Source: Marixanthomonas spongiae (GTDB lineage Bacteria; Bacteroidota; Bacteroidia; Flavobacteriales; Flavobacteriaceae). Taken from it: a DNA stretch of 64,000 nt. Numbering within the stretch: position 1 is the first letter of the stretch; every line of letters begins with the position of its first letter. This document shows positions 8,290-17,896 of the stretch, one piece after another. Below the pieces are notes generated by a model. That model saw only the letters and a program-made list of their open reading frames with translations. It had not been told where the DNA came from and searched no databases. The stretch is from contig NZ_QEHR01000007.1 in assembly GCF_003095375.1 (NCBI RefSeq), positions 124,001 to 188,000 of the forward strand, written 5' to 3'. The position numbers were made by a program, and so were the translations under genes.

Positions 8290-10143
8290 TTAAACCGTTG
8301 CTTCAACTTCATCCAACTCCACTTTAAGGTTTTCAATAATGAATTCCTGTCGGTCTGGGGTGTTTTTGCCCATATAAAATTTCAGCAGTTCATCGATGCT
8401 CATGGCCTTGTCCAACATCACAGGATCGAGCCGGATGTTATCGCCTATGAAATGTTGAAACTCATCAGGCGATATTTCACCCAATCCTTTAAAACGGGTG
8501 ATTTCGGGTTTTTTCAGCTTTTCAATGGCATTTCTGCGTTCTTCTTCAGAATAGCAATAAATGGTTTCTTTTTTATTGCGCACCCTAAACAATGGGGTTT
8601 GCAGAATGTACAAATGCCCTTGTTTGATCAATTCAGGAAAAAACTGAAGAAAGAACGTAATCAACAACAGCCTAATGTGCATCCCGTCCACATCGGCATC
8701 GGTTGCTATCACGATGTTGTTGTAGCGAAGGTCTTCCATAGAGTCCTCAATGTTCAAGGCTGCTTGCAAGAGATTGAACTCTTCGTTTTCATACACGATT
8801 TTCTTGCTCATATTGTAGCTATTGAGCGGCTTTCCCCGTAACGAGAACACGGCCTGGGTATTCACGTCGCGACTTTTGGTGATGCTCCCGCTTGCCGAAT
8901 CGCCTTCGGTAATGAACAAGGTGGTTTCCAAGCGGCGTTCTTTTTTCATATCGCCCAAATGCACCCGGCAATCCCGCAGTTTTTTATTGTGCAGGCTTGC
9001 TTTTTTGGCCCGGTCGCGCGCCAGTTTGCGAATACCCTTTAAATCTTTACGCTCACGTTCGGCCTGGATTATTTTTTTCTGAATGGCCTCGGCCACCCCT
9101 GGATTTTTGTGCAGGTAATTGTCTAAGTAGGTTTTTACAAAATCGTTTACGTAGGTTCGCACCGTGGGCAGGTCGCCGCCCATATCGGTCGAGCCCAATT
9201 TTGTCTTGGTCTGGCTTTCAAAAACAGGCTCCATGACCTTGATGCTAATGGCCGAAACAATGGATTTGCGCACGTCGCTGGAGTCGTAATTCTTACCGTA
9301 GAATTCCCTTATGGTTTTGACGATGGCTTCCCTAAAAGCCGATTGGTGCGTACCGCCCTGTGTGGTGTTCTGGCCATTTACAAAACTGTGGTATTCCTCG
9401 CTGTACTGGGTTTTGCTGTGGGTTAGGGCCACTTCGATGTCTTCCCCTTTTAAATGAATGATGGGGTATAGCATATCTTCTTTGGACATTTTATCTTCCA
9501 AAAGGTCTTTCAGCCCGTTTTCCGATTTAAACTTCTCGCCATTAAAATCTATCGTAAGCCCCGGATTGAGATATACGTAGTTTTTCAGCATTTTTTCTAC
9601 GTATTCGTTGCGGTATTTAAAGTTTTTGAAAATGGCTTCATCGGGGATAAATTCAATGCGGGTGCCTTTGCGTTTGCCCGATTCTTCAATATCGGGGCTG
9701 TTTTTTAGTTCGCCCAAGCTGAATTCGGCCCATTTGTGCTTTCCTTCCCGTACCGATTCTACTTTAAAAAATGCAGAAAGCGCGTTGACCGCTTTGGTAC
9801 CCACACCATTTAAACCAACCGATTTTTTAAACGCCCGGGTATCGTACTTTCCGCCCGTGTTCATTTTTGAAACCACATCCACCACTTTGCCCAACGGAAT
9901 GCCCCGTCCATAGTCGCGTACCCGCACCTCTTTGTCTTTAATGCGCACTTCTATGGTCTTGCCCGCACCCATAACAAACTCGTCTATACAGTTATCTATC
10001 ACCTCTTTAAGTAAAATGTAGATACCGTCGTCGGGCGACGAACCGTCTCCTAATTTTCCAATATACATTCCGGGCCGCATGCGAATGTGCTCTTTCCAGT
10101 CCAGCGACCTAATATTATCTTCCGTGTATTTTGTGTCTGCCAT
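8290..10143 (-). CDS. parE: DNA topoisomerase IV subunit B
   Basis: A 617-residue GHKL-ATPase subunit of type IIA topoisomerase. The ATP-binding motifs are present: [10 protein letters not shown] near residue 46, then DYGRGIPLG and [13 protein letters not shown]. The TOPRIM domain has [11 protein letters not shown] and the metal-binding [10 protein letters not shown]. The C-terminus ends with the ParE/GyrB signature [12 protein letters not shown]. It provides the ATP-driven clamp of topoisomerase IV together with the ParC protein encoded downstream. The length is that of ParE rather than of proteobacterial GyrB, which has an insert. Upstream is a 238-bp divergent gap shared with the CbpA gene. 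Confidence 0.96.
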   Translation of the reverse strand: MADTKYTEDNIRSLDWKEHIRMRPGMYIGKLGDGSSPDDGIYILLKEVIDNCIDEFVMGAGKTIEVRIKDKEVRVRDYGRGIPLGKVVDVVSKMNTGGKYDTRAFKKSVGLNGVGTKAVNALSAFFKVESVREGKHKWAEFSLGELKNSPDIEESGKRKGTRIEFIPDEAIFKNFKYRNEYVEKMLKNYVYLNPGLTIDFNGEKFKSENGLKDLLEDKMSKEDMLYPIIHLKGEDIEVALTHSKTQYSEEYHSFVNGQNTTQGGTHQSAFREAIVKTIREFYGKNYDSSDVRKSIVSAISIKVMEPVFESQTKTKLGSTDMGGDLPTVRTYVNDFVKTYLDNYLHKNPGVAEAIQKKIIQAERERKDLKGIRKLARDRAKKASLHNKKLRDCRVHLGDMKKERRLETTLFITEGDSASGSITKSRDVNTQAVFSLRGKPLNSYNMSKKIVYENEEFNLLQAALNIEDSMEDLRYNNIVIATDADVDGMHIRLLLITFFLQFFPELIKQGHLYILQTPLFRVRNKKETIYCYSEEERRNAIEKLKKPEITRFKGLGEISPDEFQHFIGDNIRLDPVMLDKAMSIDELLKFYMGKNTPDRQEFIIENLKVELDEVEATV

Positions 10144-10381
10144 AAAAAATCGTGAATATGCCCTAAATATAGGGTTTAAGCTTCAAATTTTACACCCCTG
10201 AAGCCGAAAGTAATTAACAATAATGCACCGGGCATTGTTAGTAAAAACCCAGTCTTATTTTTCCTGAAATGTTATTCTAGTTTTCCGTGTTCGAAAATAT
10301 TAAAATTATGACAAAAAAACGAGCTTGTTTTGATGGCTTGGAATGTTTTTTTTAATTTCATCGTAATTTCGAAATGATACT

Positions 10382-11296
10382 ATGGAATTTATTGACTATT
10401 ACAAAGTTTTAGGGCTGACCAAAAGTGCAACGGCAGCCGAGATAAAGAAAGCGTACCGAAAACTGGCGCGCAAATACCATCCCGACATCAATCCGGACGA
10501 TAAAGAAGCACAGCAAAAATTTCAACGTATAAACGAAGCCCACGCCGTATTGAGCGATCCCGAAAAGCGCAAAAAATACGACAAATACGGCAAAGATTGG
10601 GAACATGCCGATGCCTACGAAGAAGCCCAACGCCAACAAAGAGCATCTGGCGGTTTTGGTGGCGGACGGCAACGCACCTACACCTCGCGCGGAGGCAATT
10701 TCAATGAGAGTGAATTTTCAGACTTTTTTGAGTCTATGTTTGGAGGCGGTGGTTTTTCCAGTGGCAGGCAACGCACCCACGCCCAGTTTAAAGGTCAGGA
10801 TTTTAACGCAACCCTACGGTTAAACCTTACCGATATATTGACGTCGCAGAAGCAGACCATCGATCTGGGCGAAAAGAAAATACGCATCACCATCCCCGCT
10901 GGGGTTGAAGATGGCCAGACCATTAAAATAAAAGGATATGGCGGCGAAGGTGCCGGTGGTGGTCCAAAAGGCGATCTTTTTATTACTTTTGAGATTATAA
11001 ACAACACACAGTTTAAGCGATTTGGGAAAAATTTGCACCAAACCCACGAAATAGATCTGTACACCGCACTGTTAGGAGGAAAGGAAACCATCGATACCTT
11101 GACGGGCAAAGTAAAACTGACGGTTAAACCAGAAACACAGCCCGGCACCAAGGTGAAATTGAAGGGAAAAGGGATGCCCGTTTATAAAAAAGAAGGACAA
11201 TTTGGCGATCTCTATGTTACCTATACCGTTAAATTGCCCCAAAACCTTTCAGAAAAAGAAAAAGAATTGTTCGCTAACCTCTCTAAACTACGCTGA
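10382..11296 (+). CDS. cbpA: CbpA-like DnaJ co-chaperone
   Basis: A 304-residue DnaJ-type protein. The J domain covers residues 1-68, with the HPD motif at 33-35 that stimulates DnaK. A Gly/Arg/Phe-rich linker spans about 80-130. Two C-terminal beta domains (about 140-300) bind the client; there is no cysteine-rich zinc finger between them, which separates CbpA (class B) from DnaJ proper. The segment [13 protein letters not shown] is typical of the last domain. The gene is followed after 2 bp by cbpM, so the pair form an operon. Confidence 0.92.
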   Translation: MEFIDYYKVLGLTKSATAAEIKKAYRKLARKYHPDINPDDKEAQQKFQRINEAHAVLSDPEKRKKYDKYGKDWEHADAYEEAQRQQRASGGFGGGRQRTYTSRGGNFNESEFSDFFESMFGGGGFSSGRQRTHAQFKGQDFNATLRLNLTDILTSQKQTIDLGEKKIRITIPAGVEDGQTIKIKGYGGEGAGGGPKGDLFITFEIINNTQFKRFGKNLHQTHEIDLYTALLGGKETIDTLTGKVKLTVKPETQPGTKVKLKGKGMPVYKKEGQFGDLYVTYTVKLPQNLSEKEKELFANLSKLR

Positions 11297-11298
11297 TT

Positions 11299-11589
11299 AT
11301 GGCACATTCCAAATACATACAGGTAACCACCTATTGCAAACAAACCAAAATAGACCGGGATTTTGTTGACGCACTGCAACAATACGGATTGATTGAGGTG
11401 AGAACTACACAAAAAGAACCGTGCATTGCCGAGGATGACATTACCGAAATAGAACGCATGTTTCGCCTGCACAAAGAGCTCGGTATCAATCTCGAGGGTA
11501 TTGACACGCTCAACCACCTTGTGAAACGAATGCACGATATGGAGGCAGAATTGTTTAAACTGAAACAACGCCTGAAACTCTACGAATAG
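11299..11589 (+). CDS. cbpM: Chaperone modulator CbpM
   Basis: A 96-residue protein, the usual size of CbpM. In the family it binds the J domain of CbpA and blocks both its co-chaperone and DNA-binding activity. The N-terminal half resembles a MerR-type helix-turn-helix (EDDITEIERMFRLHKELGINLEGID), and the C-terminal part is a heptad-rich helix (EAELFKLKQRLKLYE). It starts 2 bp after the cbpA stop. The linkage makes the call more certain than the short sequence alone. Confidence 0.85.
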   Translation: MAHSKYIQVTTYCKQTKIDRDFVDALQQYGLIEVRTTQKEPCIAEDDITEIERMFRLHKELGINLEGIDTLNHLVKRMHDMEAELFKLKQRLKLYE

Positions 11590-11599
11590 CCCTTTTTTT

Positions 11600-13027
11600 C
11601 TATTTCACGGCAGGTACTTCCGGTCTTTTGTACAGGGTAATGAACACCCCTAGCCTTTCATAAGTTTTTATTTCTTCCCATTGGGTGCGCAACGTGTTGA
11701 TGGTAGCATCATCGGTATCGTTTTCAATATTCGAAAAAAGCACGTAGGGATTGCTTGCCAGATCAAGTGGAGGGAATTTTTCTTCAATAGTATTTTCCTT
11801 TGAAAGCCGTGCCAAACCTCTTCCGTTTATGGGTATATTGGTGCCCACTTGTGACGGTTCAATCTTTTTGTCTTTCAGAAATTTCAGCATTTTTTCTTCT
11901 TTGTCAAAATAACCCAAATAGGCCAAACTGCTGTCCCAACCTTGTGAAATGGTAGCGGGATAAATCCAAAAATGACCAGAAATAAGCCCTGCAGCGACTA
12001 TCAATAAGATACTGTTTCGGGTTTTTCGTTTTTCTGAAACAGTAAACAAGAGGTTAATAAAAAGCACAGCGGCCAAAATATAGCACACCATTAAATACCT
12101 GGGGCCCATCGGGTTGCTGAACGGAACAAAACCCAGAAAGAAAACGCCTGTAAAAACAAGCAAGGCGATTCCTGTTTTTTGGGAGTTGACATCCAACGCC
12201 CATTGTTTATTTCGGTAAAATTTCAGCAGGAAGAAAAGCAACGGAATCCACAGGAACACCCGGCCAAAATCCAATACATATTTTACAAAGGCCGCTGTGT
12301 TTTTCACGACCCTGAAACCAGAGGCCGCTTCCCTATGTTTGGAGAAGTTTTCGTTTTTAGTGAACAATACCCAGCCCAGTTCGGTGTATTGAAAAATCAA
12401 GAAAATTACAAAAGTTAATGTTGCAATGGCATACGAGCGTAGCATGTTGCTTTTCCATTCCAATAGCCTTTTCCTGTTATAAATAATGTGGATGAGGATA
12501 AGTGCAACAAAACAATAGATGCCACGTAAGTTGGTGAGCAACAAACCGGTAAGTGCCAAAGCATACCACATCCAGCTGTTTTTCTGTAAGGCGTTGAACG
12601 ACATAAGGGTAAAAAACAACAACAGCATATCATTGTTTAAACTGGTGGTCTGTGCAATGATTGTAGGGTCTAAACAGACAAACAGAAACAAAACCAACGG
12701 AACCGATGATTTAAAATGCTGTTTGCACAATACCAAAAGCTGATAAAACACCCCTATGTTTACCAGTAACAATAAGAGCCGGGATGCCCAAAGGGTTTTT
12801 CCAAATACTTTCCAGAAAATGGCCAAGCTGGCAATCCACAGGGGTGGGTGACCAGAAGAATAGGCAGTAGGAAGAATTAAATTTGATAAATTGGTATCGT
12901 AAAGATAGGAGGCTCTATACGCTTTGCTGATTCCGTCCCAAAAAAAAGGAAGGTCCTTAAATAAAAAAAACTCCACTACCAGCAAAAACGCCACTGTAGC
13001 GAACAATAAAAGTGGTTTTCTGTTCAT
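11600..13027 (-). CDS. GT-C fold glycosyltransferase (family 39/ArnT-like), inner membrane
   Basis: A 475-residue polytopic protein from the ATG at 13027. A longer in-frame start at 13123 would prepend a basic 32-residue stretch and is not favoured. About ten membrane helices follow a first loop holding FFWDG, with the acidic residue expected in the first periplasmic loop of GT-C enzymes. The C-terminal 110 residues form a soluble domain. The family moves sugars from polyprenyl phosphate carriers onto lipids or proteins on the periplasmic side. Donor and acceptor are unknown. It converges with cbpM, with only 10 bp between stops. Confidence 0.75.
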   Translation of the reverse strand: MNRKPLLLFATVAFLLVVEFFLFKDLPFFWDGISKAYRASYLYDTNLSNLILPTAYSSGHPPLWIASLAIFWKVFGKTLWASRLLLLLVNIGVFYQLLVLCKQHFKSSVPLVLFLFVCLDPTIIAQTTSLNNDMLLLFFTLMSFNALQKNSWMWYALALTGLLLTNLRGIYCFVALILIHIIYNRKRLLEWKSNMLRSYAIATLTFVIFLIFQYTELGWVLFTKNENFSKHREAASGFRVVKNTAAFVKYVLDFGRVFLWIPLLFFLLKFYRNKQWALDVNSQKTGIALLVFTGVFFLGFVPFSNPMGPRYLMVCYILAAVLFINLLFTVSEKRKTRNSILLIVAAGLISGHFWIYPATISQGWDSSLAYLGYFDKEEKMLKFLKDKKIEPSQVGTNIPINGRGLARLSKENTIEEKFPPLDLASNPYVLFSNIENDTDDATINTLRTQWEEIKTYERLGVFITLYKRPEVPAVK

Positions 13028-13173
13028 AATGTTAGTAACCTTGTAACGAATATACTGGTAAATTTTATTTTTTTTTGAAATCCATCTCTTTTTCAGAAGG
13101 GTTTTATAAAAACCAACTAACAAAATGTTAAAGGAAAGATGGTTATATTGAGATAATGATATATTTAAGGTCT

Positions 13174-13998
13174 ATGAAAAAAACTGCAACCACCCTCCTA
13201 CTTTTAATCATTTGTACTACTGGTTTTTCACAAACCAAAAAAAACTCCCCTTATGAATGGGATTGGACGCGCGATGGCATCTGGACCGGTGCTGCTTTGG
13301 GTGCTACCGTAACCGGTTACTCATTGATTTTGGGGAAAGAAGATTTAACCGAAGCCGAGCTGCAACGGGAGCTCGACAACCAAGACAACATTAATTTTAT
13401 CGATAAATGGGCCGTAGGATACAATTCTGAAGCGGCTATTGGACAAAGCAACATCCCGTTTGCGATGTCGTTTGCTTCGCCTTTTGTATTGCTTTTTGAC
13501 GATGATGTGAATGAGCATACCGCACAAATTCTTGGCCTGTACTTGGAAAGCCTTTCCACCACCGCAGGGCTATATACCGTTACCGCTGGTTTGGTAAACA
13601 GAAGCCGGCCGTATGTTTACAATGAAACTGTTTCTATGAAACGGCGCTTGATAAACAACGGGCAACGGTCTTTTTACTCGGGTCATGTTGCTGCCGCCGC
13701 AACCGCCACCTTTTTTGCAGCCAAGGTTTACAGTGATTTTAATCCGGACAGTCCTTCAAAAGTTTGGATCTGGGCTGGAGCGGCGACAATTCCTGCCGCT
13801 GTAGGATATTTTAGGATCAAGGCGGGACAGCACTTTTTAACCGATGTGCTTTTAGGCTACGGTTTAGGCGCAGTTACCGGTTACTTTACCCCCGAACTGC
13901 ACAAAACAAAAGAAAGCCTCATTGAAGTGGTACCAAGTGCCGGAATTTCCAGAACTGGAGATATTTATAGAGGCATTGGGTTACAAATGACGTTTTAA
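13174..13998 (+). CDS. Exported PAP2 family phosphatase
   Basis: A 274-residue protein from ATG 13174, which begins a clear signal peptide (MKKTATTLLLLIICTTGFSQ). An ATG six codons earlier is possible. PAP2 motif 2 is seen as SFYSGHVAAAA and motif 3 as FRIKAGQHFLTDVLLGYG, giving both catalytic histidines. Motif 1 is incomplete: NRSRPY is present, but the Lys normally seven residues before the RP is replaced. Members remove phosphate from lipids such as undecaprenyl pyrophosphate or phosphatidic acid. Here the enzyme appears periplasmic or outer-membrane associated. It converges with ychF, 6 bp apart. Confidence 0.87.
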   Translation: MKKTATTLLLLIICTTGFSQTKKNSPYEWDWTRDGIWTGAALGATVTGYSLILGKEDLTEAELQRELDNQDNINFIDKWAVGYNSEAAIGQSNIPFAMSFASPFVLLFDDDVNEHTAQILGLYLESLSTTAGLYTVTAGLVNRSRPYVYNETVSMKRRLINNGQRSFYSGHVAAAATATFFAAKVYSDFNPDSPSKVWIWAGAATIPAAVGYFRIKAGQHFLTDVLLGYGLGAVTGYFTPELHKTKESLIEVVPSAGISRTGDIYRGIGLQMTF

Positions 13999-14004
13999 AA
14001 AGCC

Positions 14005-15099
14005 TTAAACATTAAACCTGAAGTGCATCACATCGCCATCTTGTACAATATAGTCTTTCCCCTCTATCCCTAATTTTCCCGCATCGCGTACTTTGGCTTC
14101 ACTGCCGTACTTTACAAAGTCTTGGTATTTTATAACCTCGGCACGGATAAAACCTTTTTCAAAATCGGTGTGAATCACGCCGGCAGCTTGTGGTGCGGTA
14201 GATCCTACAGGAATAGTCCATGCGCGGACTTCCTTTTCGCCTGCCGTAAAATAGGTTTCCAGGTTGAGCAATTTATAGGCACTGCGTATCAGTTTTGCTG
14301 AACCGGGCTCCTCCAGGCCTAAGTCTTCCAAGAACATTTGGCGTTCTTCGTAAGTTTCCAGTTCAGTGATGTCGGCTTCGGTGCCAACAGCCAAGACCAA
14401 TACCTCGGCATTTTCATCTTTAACGGCTTCTTTGACCTGCTCTACATATTCATTTCCCGAAACTGCTGCTCCTTCATCCACATTGCAAACATACAAAACA
14501 GGCTTGTCGGTTATATACTGGATGGGATTAATGAACTCTTCCCGTTCAGCGTCGGTAAGATCAATGGCACGAACCGAAACACCGGCTTCCAAACCTTCTT
14601 TTACTTTGGTTAGAGCTGCTTCTTCTTTTTGAGCCTCTTTGTTTCCGGTTCTGGCGGCACGTTTTACTTTGTCCAGTTTTTTTTCGGTAGTTTCCAGATC
14701 TTTTAGCTGCAATTCAATATCGATGGTTTCCTTATCGCGAACGGGGTTTACATTTCCGTCCACATGCACCACGTTATCATTGTCGAAACAACGCAATACA
14801 TGTAAAATAGCATCGGTCTCCCGGATGTTTCCCAAGAACTGATTGCCCAGTCCTTCGCCTTTGCTTGCGCCTTTTACCAAACCGGCAATATCGACTATTT
14901 CAACAGTTGCAGGCAATATGCGCTGTGGATTTACCAATTCCTCCAGTTTAACCAAGCGGTTGTCCGGTACATTGACCACGCCAATATTGGGCTCAATGGT
15001 GCAAAATGGAAAATTGGCACTTTGTGCCTTGGCGTTCGATAGACAGTTAAAAAGGGTGGATTTACCTACATTTGGCAATCCTACGATTCCTGCTTTCAT
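14005..15099 (-). CDS. ychF: Redox-regulated ribosome-binding ATPase YchF
   Basis: A 364-residue Obg-family P-loop protein of the usual length. The Walker A/G1 motif GLPNVGKS is at residues 7-14 and the G3 motif is DIAGLVKGASKGEGLGNQFL. The usual NKxD base-specificity motif is replaced by NVDE, the change that makes YchF prefer ATP. The C-terminal TGS-like domain ends with DYIVQDGDVMHFRFNV, almost invariant in the family. It binds ribosomes and affects stress and oxidative response. Transcribed alone; its start is preceded by an AT-rich leader. Confidence 0.97.
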   Translation of the reverse strand: MKAGIVGLPNVGKSTLFNCLSNAKAQSANFPFCTIEPNIGVVNVPDNRLVKLEELVNPQRILPATVEIVDIAGLVKGASKGEGLGNQFLGNIRETDAILHVLRCFDNDNVVHVDGNVNPVRDKETIDIELQLKDLETTEKKLDKVKRAARTGNKEAQKEEAALTKVKEGLEAGVSVRAIDLTDAEREEFINPIQYITDKPVLYVCNVDEGAAVSGNEYVEQVKEAVKDENAEVLVLAVGTEADITELETYEERQMFLEDLGLEEPGSAKLIRSAYKLLNLETYFTAGEKEVRAWTIPVGSTAPQAAGVIHTDFEKGFIRAEVIKYQDFVKYGSEAKVRDAGKLGIEGKDYIVQDGDVMHFRFNV

Positions 15100-15263
15100 A
15101 TTGCGGTATAATTTGGGCGCAAATATACATTATTAAGGAACAATGAGAAGGCTTAATCAGTCCCTTTTCAAAATAAAATATGTGAAAACTTTAGCTGCCC
15201 GTTACCGTTCCTTTAACACTTTGTAGGTTAGCTTTATCTCGTTAAACCAAACAATCAATAATT

Positions 15264-15743
15264 ATGAAAAAAGCAATGTATTCAGTTATAACTGTATTCT
15301 TTATAGCATTTACTTCAGTATATGCTCAGGAAAACAAGAATGTCCATAAAGAGACCGTTACCAAAAAAGTAACCGTTAAAGACACAAAAGTTGACACGAA
15401 AGTGGTTCAAGAGGTAAAAGAAGACAATGAAGTTGTAAAAGTGGAAGGTACCAACGAACAAGACCAAAACGCCAAAGTGATCACTTCAAAATCTGGGACC
15501 AGTGAACAGGTAGTTGCAGACGAGGTCTCTGTTGATGCAGGCAATGCCGAAAAAATAATGCAAAACAGAAACAGGATGAGCGAAGAACTGAAAGCTTCCA
15601 TACAAAACCAAAAAGCCGAAGCTGAAAAGAGACGCCAGATACTTCTGAAGAAGAAAATGGAGCGGCAAAAAGAACTTGAGCAACGCCGCCAAGAACTTGA
15701 AAGCAGGCCAGACGGTATGGCAAAGCTTAAAAAAGACGATTAA
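15264..15743 (+). CDS. Small exported coiled-coil protein, function unknown
   Basis: A 159-residue protein with a signal peptide (residues 1-21, ending VYAQ). Residues 25-75 are rich in Lys, Thr and Val in short repeats such as TKKVTVKDTKVDTKV. Residues 100-150 are a long charged helix, RRQILLKKKMERQKELEQRR, likely a coiled coil. No family is recognised. The protein should be periplasmic. A hairpin terminator follows. The exported protein at 16903 has a similar Thr/Lys/Val-rich N-terminal section, so the two may be distant relatives. Confidence 0.7.
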   Translation: MKKAMYSVITVFFIAFTSVYAQENKNVHKETVTKKVTVKDTKVDTKVVQEVKEDNEVVKVEGTNEQDQNAKVITSKSGTSEQVVADEVSVDAGNAEKIMQNRNRMSEELKASIQNQKAEAEKRRQILLKKKMERQKELEQRRQELESRPDGMAKLKKDD

Positions 15744-15765
15744 GCTATAAATGTTACTGAAACAT

Positions 15766-15792
15766 AAAAAACCGGGATGTCCCGGTTTTTTT
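15766..15792. terminator. Bidirectional terminator
   Basis: The stem AACCGGGA/TCCCGGTT is flanked by A6 on the left and T9 on the right. It closes the exported protein gene at 15743 and directly abuts the stop of the minus-strand hydrolase at 15793, so it can serve both convergent genes. Confidence 0.88.
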
Positions 15793-16590
15793 TTATTGAA
15801 GTGCTTTGGCTATCCCCTTCCGGTACGCTTTAAATTCAATGAGGTTGTTGTGGTCGCCTTGGGGTAGCGTGATAAAATCAAGTCGTTCTATTGAGACCTC
15901 TTTTGCTAATTTTTTACCAGAAGAATAAGGGACAACACCATCTTCCGTTCCGTGAAAAATAACTACTGGGCAGGATGTTTTCTTCAAAAAGGTATTGGTT
16001 GGAAATTTATACCGCAACAACTGTTTTACGGGCAAAATAGGAAACCGTTTTTTGGCAAGGTCGGCCATAGCATAAAAAGGGGTTTCCAAGATCAATTTTT
16101 TAGGATGATTGTTTGCAGCCACATAAGCAGCTAAGGCAGTGCCCAAAGACCTGCCATAAACCGTAATTTCATCTTCAGCATATTGTTTCAGAAGATAGTC
16201 GTAGAATAATTGGGCATCCTTGTAAAGTGTTTTTTCTGAAAGGTTTCCCGTGCTTTTGCCGTAGGTTCGATAATCCATCACCAACACATCATATTCAAAC
16301 TGAGTGAAAAAGGAAGTTATATCGCCCCAACTGTCTAAATTGCCGGCATTTCCGTGAAAATACAGCATTACGCCCTTTGGGTTTTCTACCTTAAAATGCA
16401 GGGCATTGAGGCGTGCGCCATCTTTGGCTTCCAAGAAAATTTCGGTAAAGGGTTGTTTAAAGGTATAGGTATGTTCCTGTGGCAATTTGGTAGGCAAAAA
16501 AATGAGTTTTTCTTGTAAGGAATACATTCCGAAGAGCAATAAAATATAGCCCGAAAATACAATTAATAATCCCTTTAACACGGTTCGCAT
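15793..16590 (-). CDS. Membrane-anchored alpha/beta hydrolase
   Basis: A 265-residue alpha/beta hydrolase of the BEM46/YfhR type. A single N-terminal membrane segment (residues about 5-25) would anchor it in the inner membrane. The nucleophile elbow is GRSLGTA, the oxyanion strand has YFHGNAGN, the acid is in HGTEDGVVPY, and the catalytic His is in LPQGDHNNL. Substrate is unknown: acyl esters or peptides are both possible. It stands alone between a bidirectional terminator and a 312-bp gap. Confidence 0.88.
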   Translation of the reverse strand: MRTVLKGLLIVFSGYILLLFGMYSLQEKLIFLPTKLPQEHTYTFKQPFTEIFLEAKDGARLNALHFKVENPKGVMLYFHGNAGNLDSWGDITSFFTQFEYDVLVMDYRTYGKSTGNLSEKTLYKDAQLFYDYLLKQYAEDEITVYGRSLGTALAAYVAANNHPKKLILETPFYAMADLAKKRFPILPVKQLLRYKFPTNTFLKKTSCPVVIFHGTEDGVVPYSSGKKLAKEVSIERLDFITLPQGDHNNLIEFKAYRKGIAKALQ

Positions 16591-16902
16591 AGTATTTTTT
16601 TGTCGTGTGTTTTAGTTTTAGGCTTGCAGAGATATAATGTTGCAGCTAATACAGCAACACGCTTGTCACGATATATACTATCAAGACAATCATGTCTTTT
16701 CTTTACGCAACCAAATATGCACGGTGTTGCCCTGCAGTTGCTAAAAATAGCATATCCCCATCAATTTAAGATAATTTTAGCATTAATCGCACTTTAACGC
16801 TTGTAGTTTGGCAAAGTATTACCAATCCATTTTCCTTAATTAACAAATTCATCCCTTAATTTTACGTAAACGTAAATGAAACAACTATAAAAACTTATAC
16901 TT
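16591..16902. other. 312-bp intergenic region between divergent genes
   Basis: No coding sequence is convincing here; reading frames are short and without family resemblance. Two details stand out: an inverted repeat TGTTGC/GCAACA at about 16638-16656, and at 16861-16876 the pair of overlapping repeats TTTACGTAAACGTAAA, about 27 bp before the next gene, which could be a regulator site. Confidence 0.4.
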
Positions 16903-17406
16903 ATGAAAAAGATATTCTTAGTATTTGCCTTAGCAGCTTGTACGACTGCTTTTTCGCAAATTAACAAAAACGAGAAAACCGAAACCACAACGACCAAGGT
17001 CTATGTAGAAAACGATGAAGGCGTTGACGTTAAAACTAAAAAAGTAAAAAAATCGAAAGATCAAGTACTGGCGTTGAAAAATAAGAAAGCTGACAAAACA
17101 AATTTTTCAACCGTAATGAAAGATGCTGACGTTAAGACAGATGTCAGTTACGGTTATAAAGGCAACCGTTATAAATTTTTAAACCAAAAAGATGCTGAAG
17201 GGTACCGCTTAATGACGGTACAAGATCAAGCCACGCAAGAAGAATACGCCATTATTAAGCCTTCTTCTCAAAACGGCTATTACATAATGTCGCAAGATGG
17301 CAAACAATCGTTTGGTTATTTTAACACCGATGGCGATTTTGTAGTGGAAAGCTATGACGCGAAAAACGATGTGGTCGTGCAGAACATTTATAAAATAAAC
17401 CAATAA
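16903..17406 (+). CDS. Exported protein of unknown function
   Basis: A 167-residue protein with a signal peptide (residues 1-18, ending TTAFSQ). A Lys/Thr/Val-rich region with KTETTTTKVYVEN follows, then a compact C-terminal half (about 65-167) with YRFNQKD-like and YAIIKPSSQNGYYIMSQDG segments that look beta-rich. No family is recognised. Likely periplasmic or surface-attached. It is closed by a strong bidirectional terminator shared with the ferredoxin gene. Confidence 0.7.
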   Translation: MKKIFLVFALAACTTAFSQINKNEKTETTTTKVYVENDEGVDVKTKKVKKSKDQVLALKNKKADKTNFSTVMKDADVKTDVSYGYKGNRYKFLNQKDAEGYRLMTVQDQATQEEYAIIKPSSQNGYYIMSQDGKQSFGYFNTDGDFVVESYDAKNDVVVQNIYKINQ

Positions 17407-17423
17407 ATCTATTGAAAACGATT

Positions 17424-17462
17424 AAAAAAAGCGCTTCCAGTAATTCTGGAAGCGCTTTTTTT
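17424..17462. terminator. Strong bidirectional terminator
   Basis: A ten-pair stem (GCGCTTCCAG with CTGGAAGCGC) has A7 before and T7 after it. It lies between the convergent exported-protein and ferredoxin genes. Confidence 0.92.
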
Positions 17463-17480
17463 GTGAGTTTTATGCAGTTC

Positions 17481-17831
17481 TTATTTATGGTGCATAAACG
17501 ATTGTTTGCCCAACAGTTCTTCGTCGCTTTCTACATGATCTTCATCGGGTACGCAACAATCTACGGGACATACGGCGGCACATTGCGGTTCATCGTGAAA
17601 CCCTTTGCATTCAGTACATTTATCGGGCACGATATAATATATTTCGTCGCTAATGGGCTCTTGGGTTTCGTTGGCATCTACTTCTTTTCCGTTTGGTAAC
17701 ACAACGTCGCCATCCAAGTCGGTGCCATCTGCATACCGCCAATCGTCTGCGCCTTCATAAATAGCGGTGTTGGGGCATTCGGGCTCACAAGCACCGCAAT
17801 TGATACATTCGTCTGTTATTATAATTGCCAT
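17481..17831 (-). CDS. Ferredoxin with two [4Fe-4S] clusters
   Basis: A 116-residue cytoplasmic electron carrier. The first cluster motif is C9-x2-C12-x2-C15-x3-C19-P. The second is C72-x2-C75-x8-C84-x3-C88-P, with the extended loop between second and third Cys that marks the Allochromatium/NifH-associated type of ferredoxin. A longer insert of about 40 residues separates the clusters, and the acidic tail ends in His. It is divergent from the acyl-CoA reductase gene and could supply electrons elsewhere in metabolism; no partner is shown by the sequence. Confidence 0.93.
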   Translation of the reverse strand: MAIIITDECINCGACEPECPNTAIYEGADDWRYADGTDLDGDVVLPNGKEVDANETQEPISDEIYYIVPDKCTECKGFHDEPQCAAVCPVDCCVPDEDHVESDEELLGKQSFMHHK

Positions 17832-17854
17832 CGGTATTTCTTTTTCTAACTTTG
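17825..17854 (+). promoter_or_regulatory. Bacteroidota-type promoter of the acyl-CoA reductase gene
   Basis: A -33 TTG at 17825-17827 and a perfect TAnnTTTG -7 box (TAACTTTG, 17847-17854) are separated by 19 bp, the known optimum for the major sigma factor of this phylum. The gene start is 43 bp downstream. The -33 element lies inside the first codons of the divergent ferredoxin gene. Confidence 0.75.
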
Positions 17855-17896
17855 CGCTACAAATTTAACGCCTAAAAAGGGCAACTCCAAACAAGT

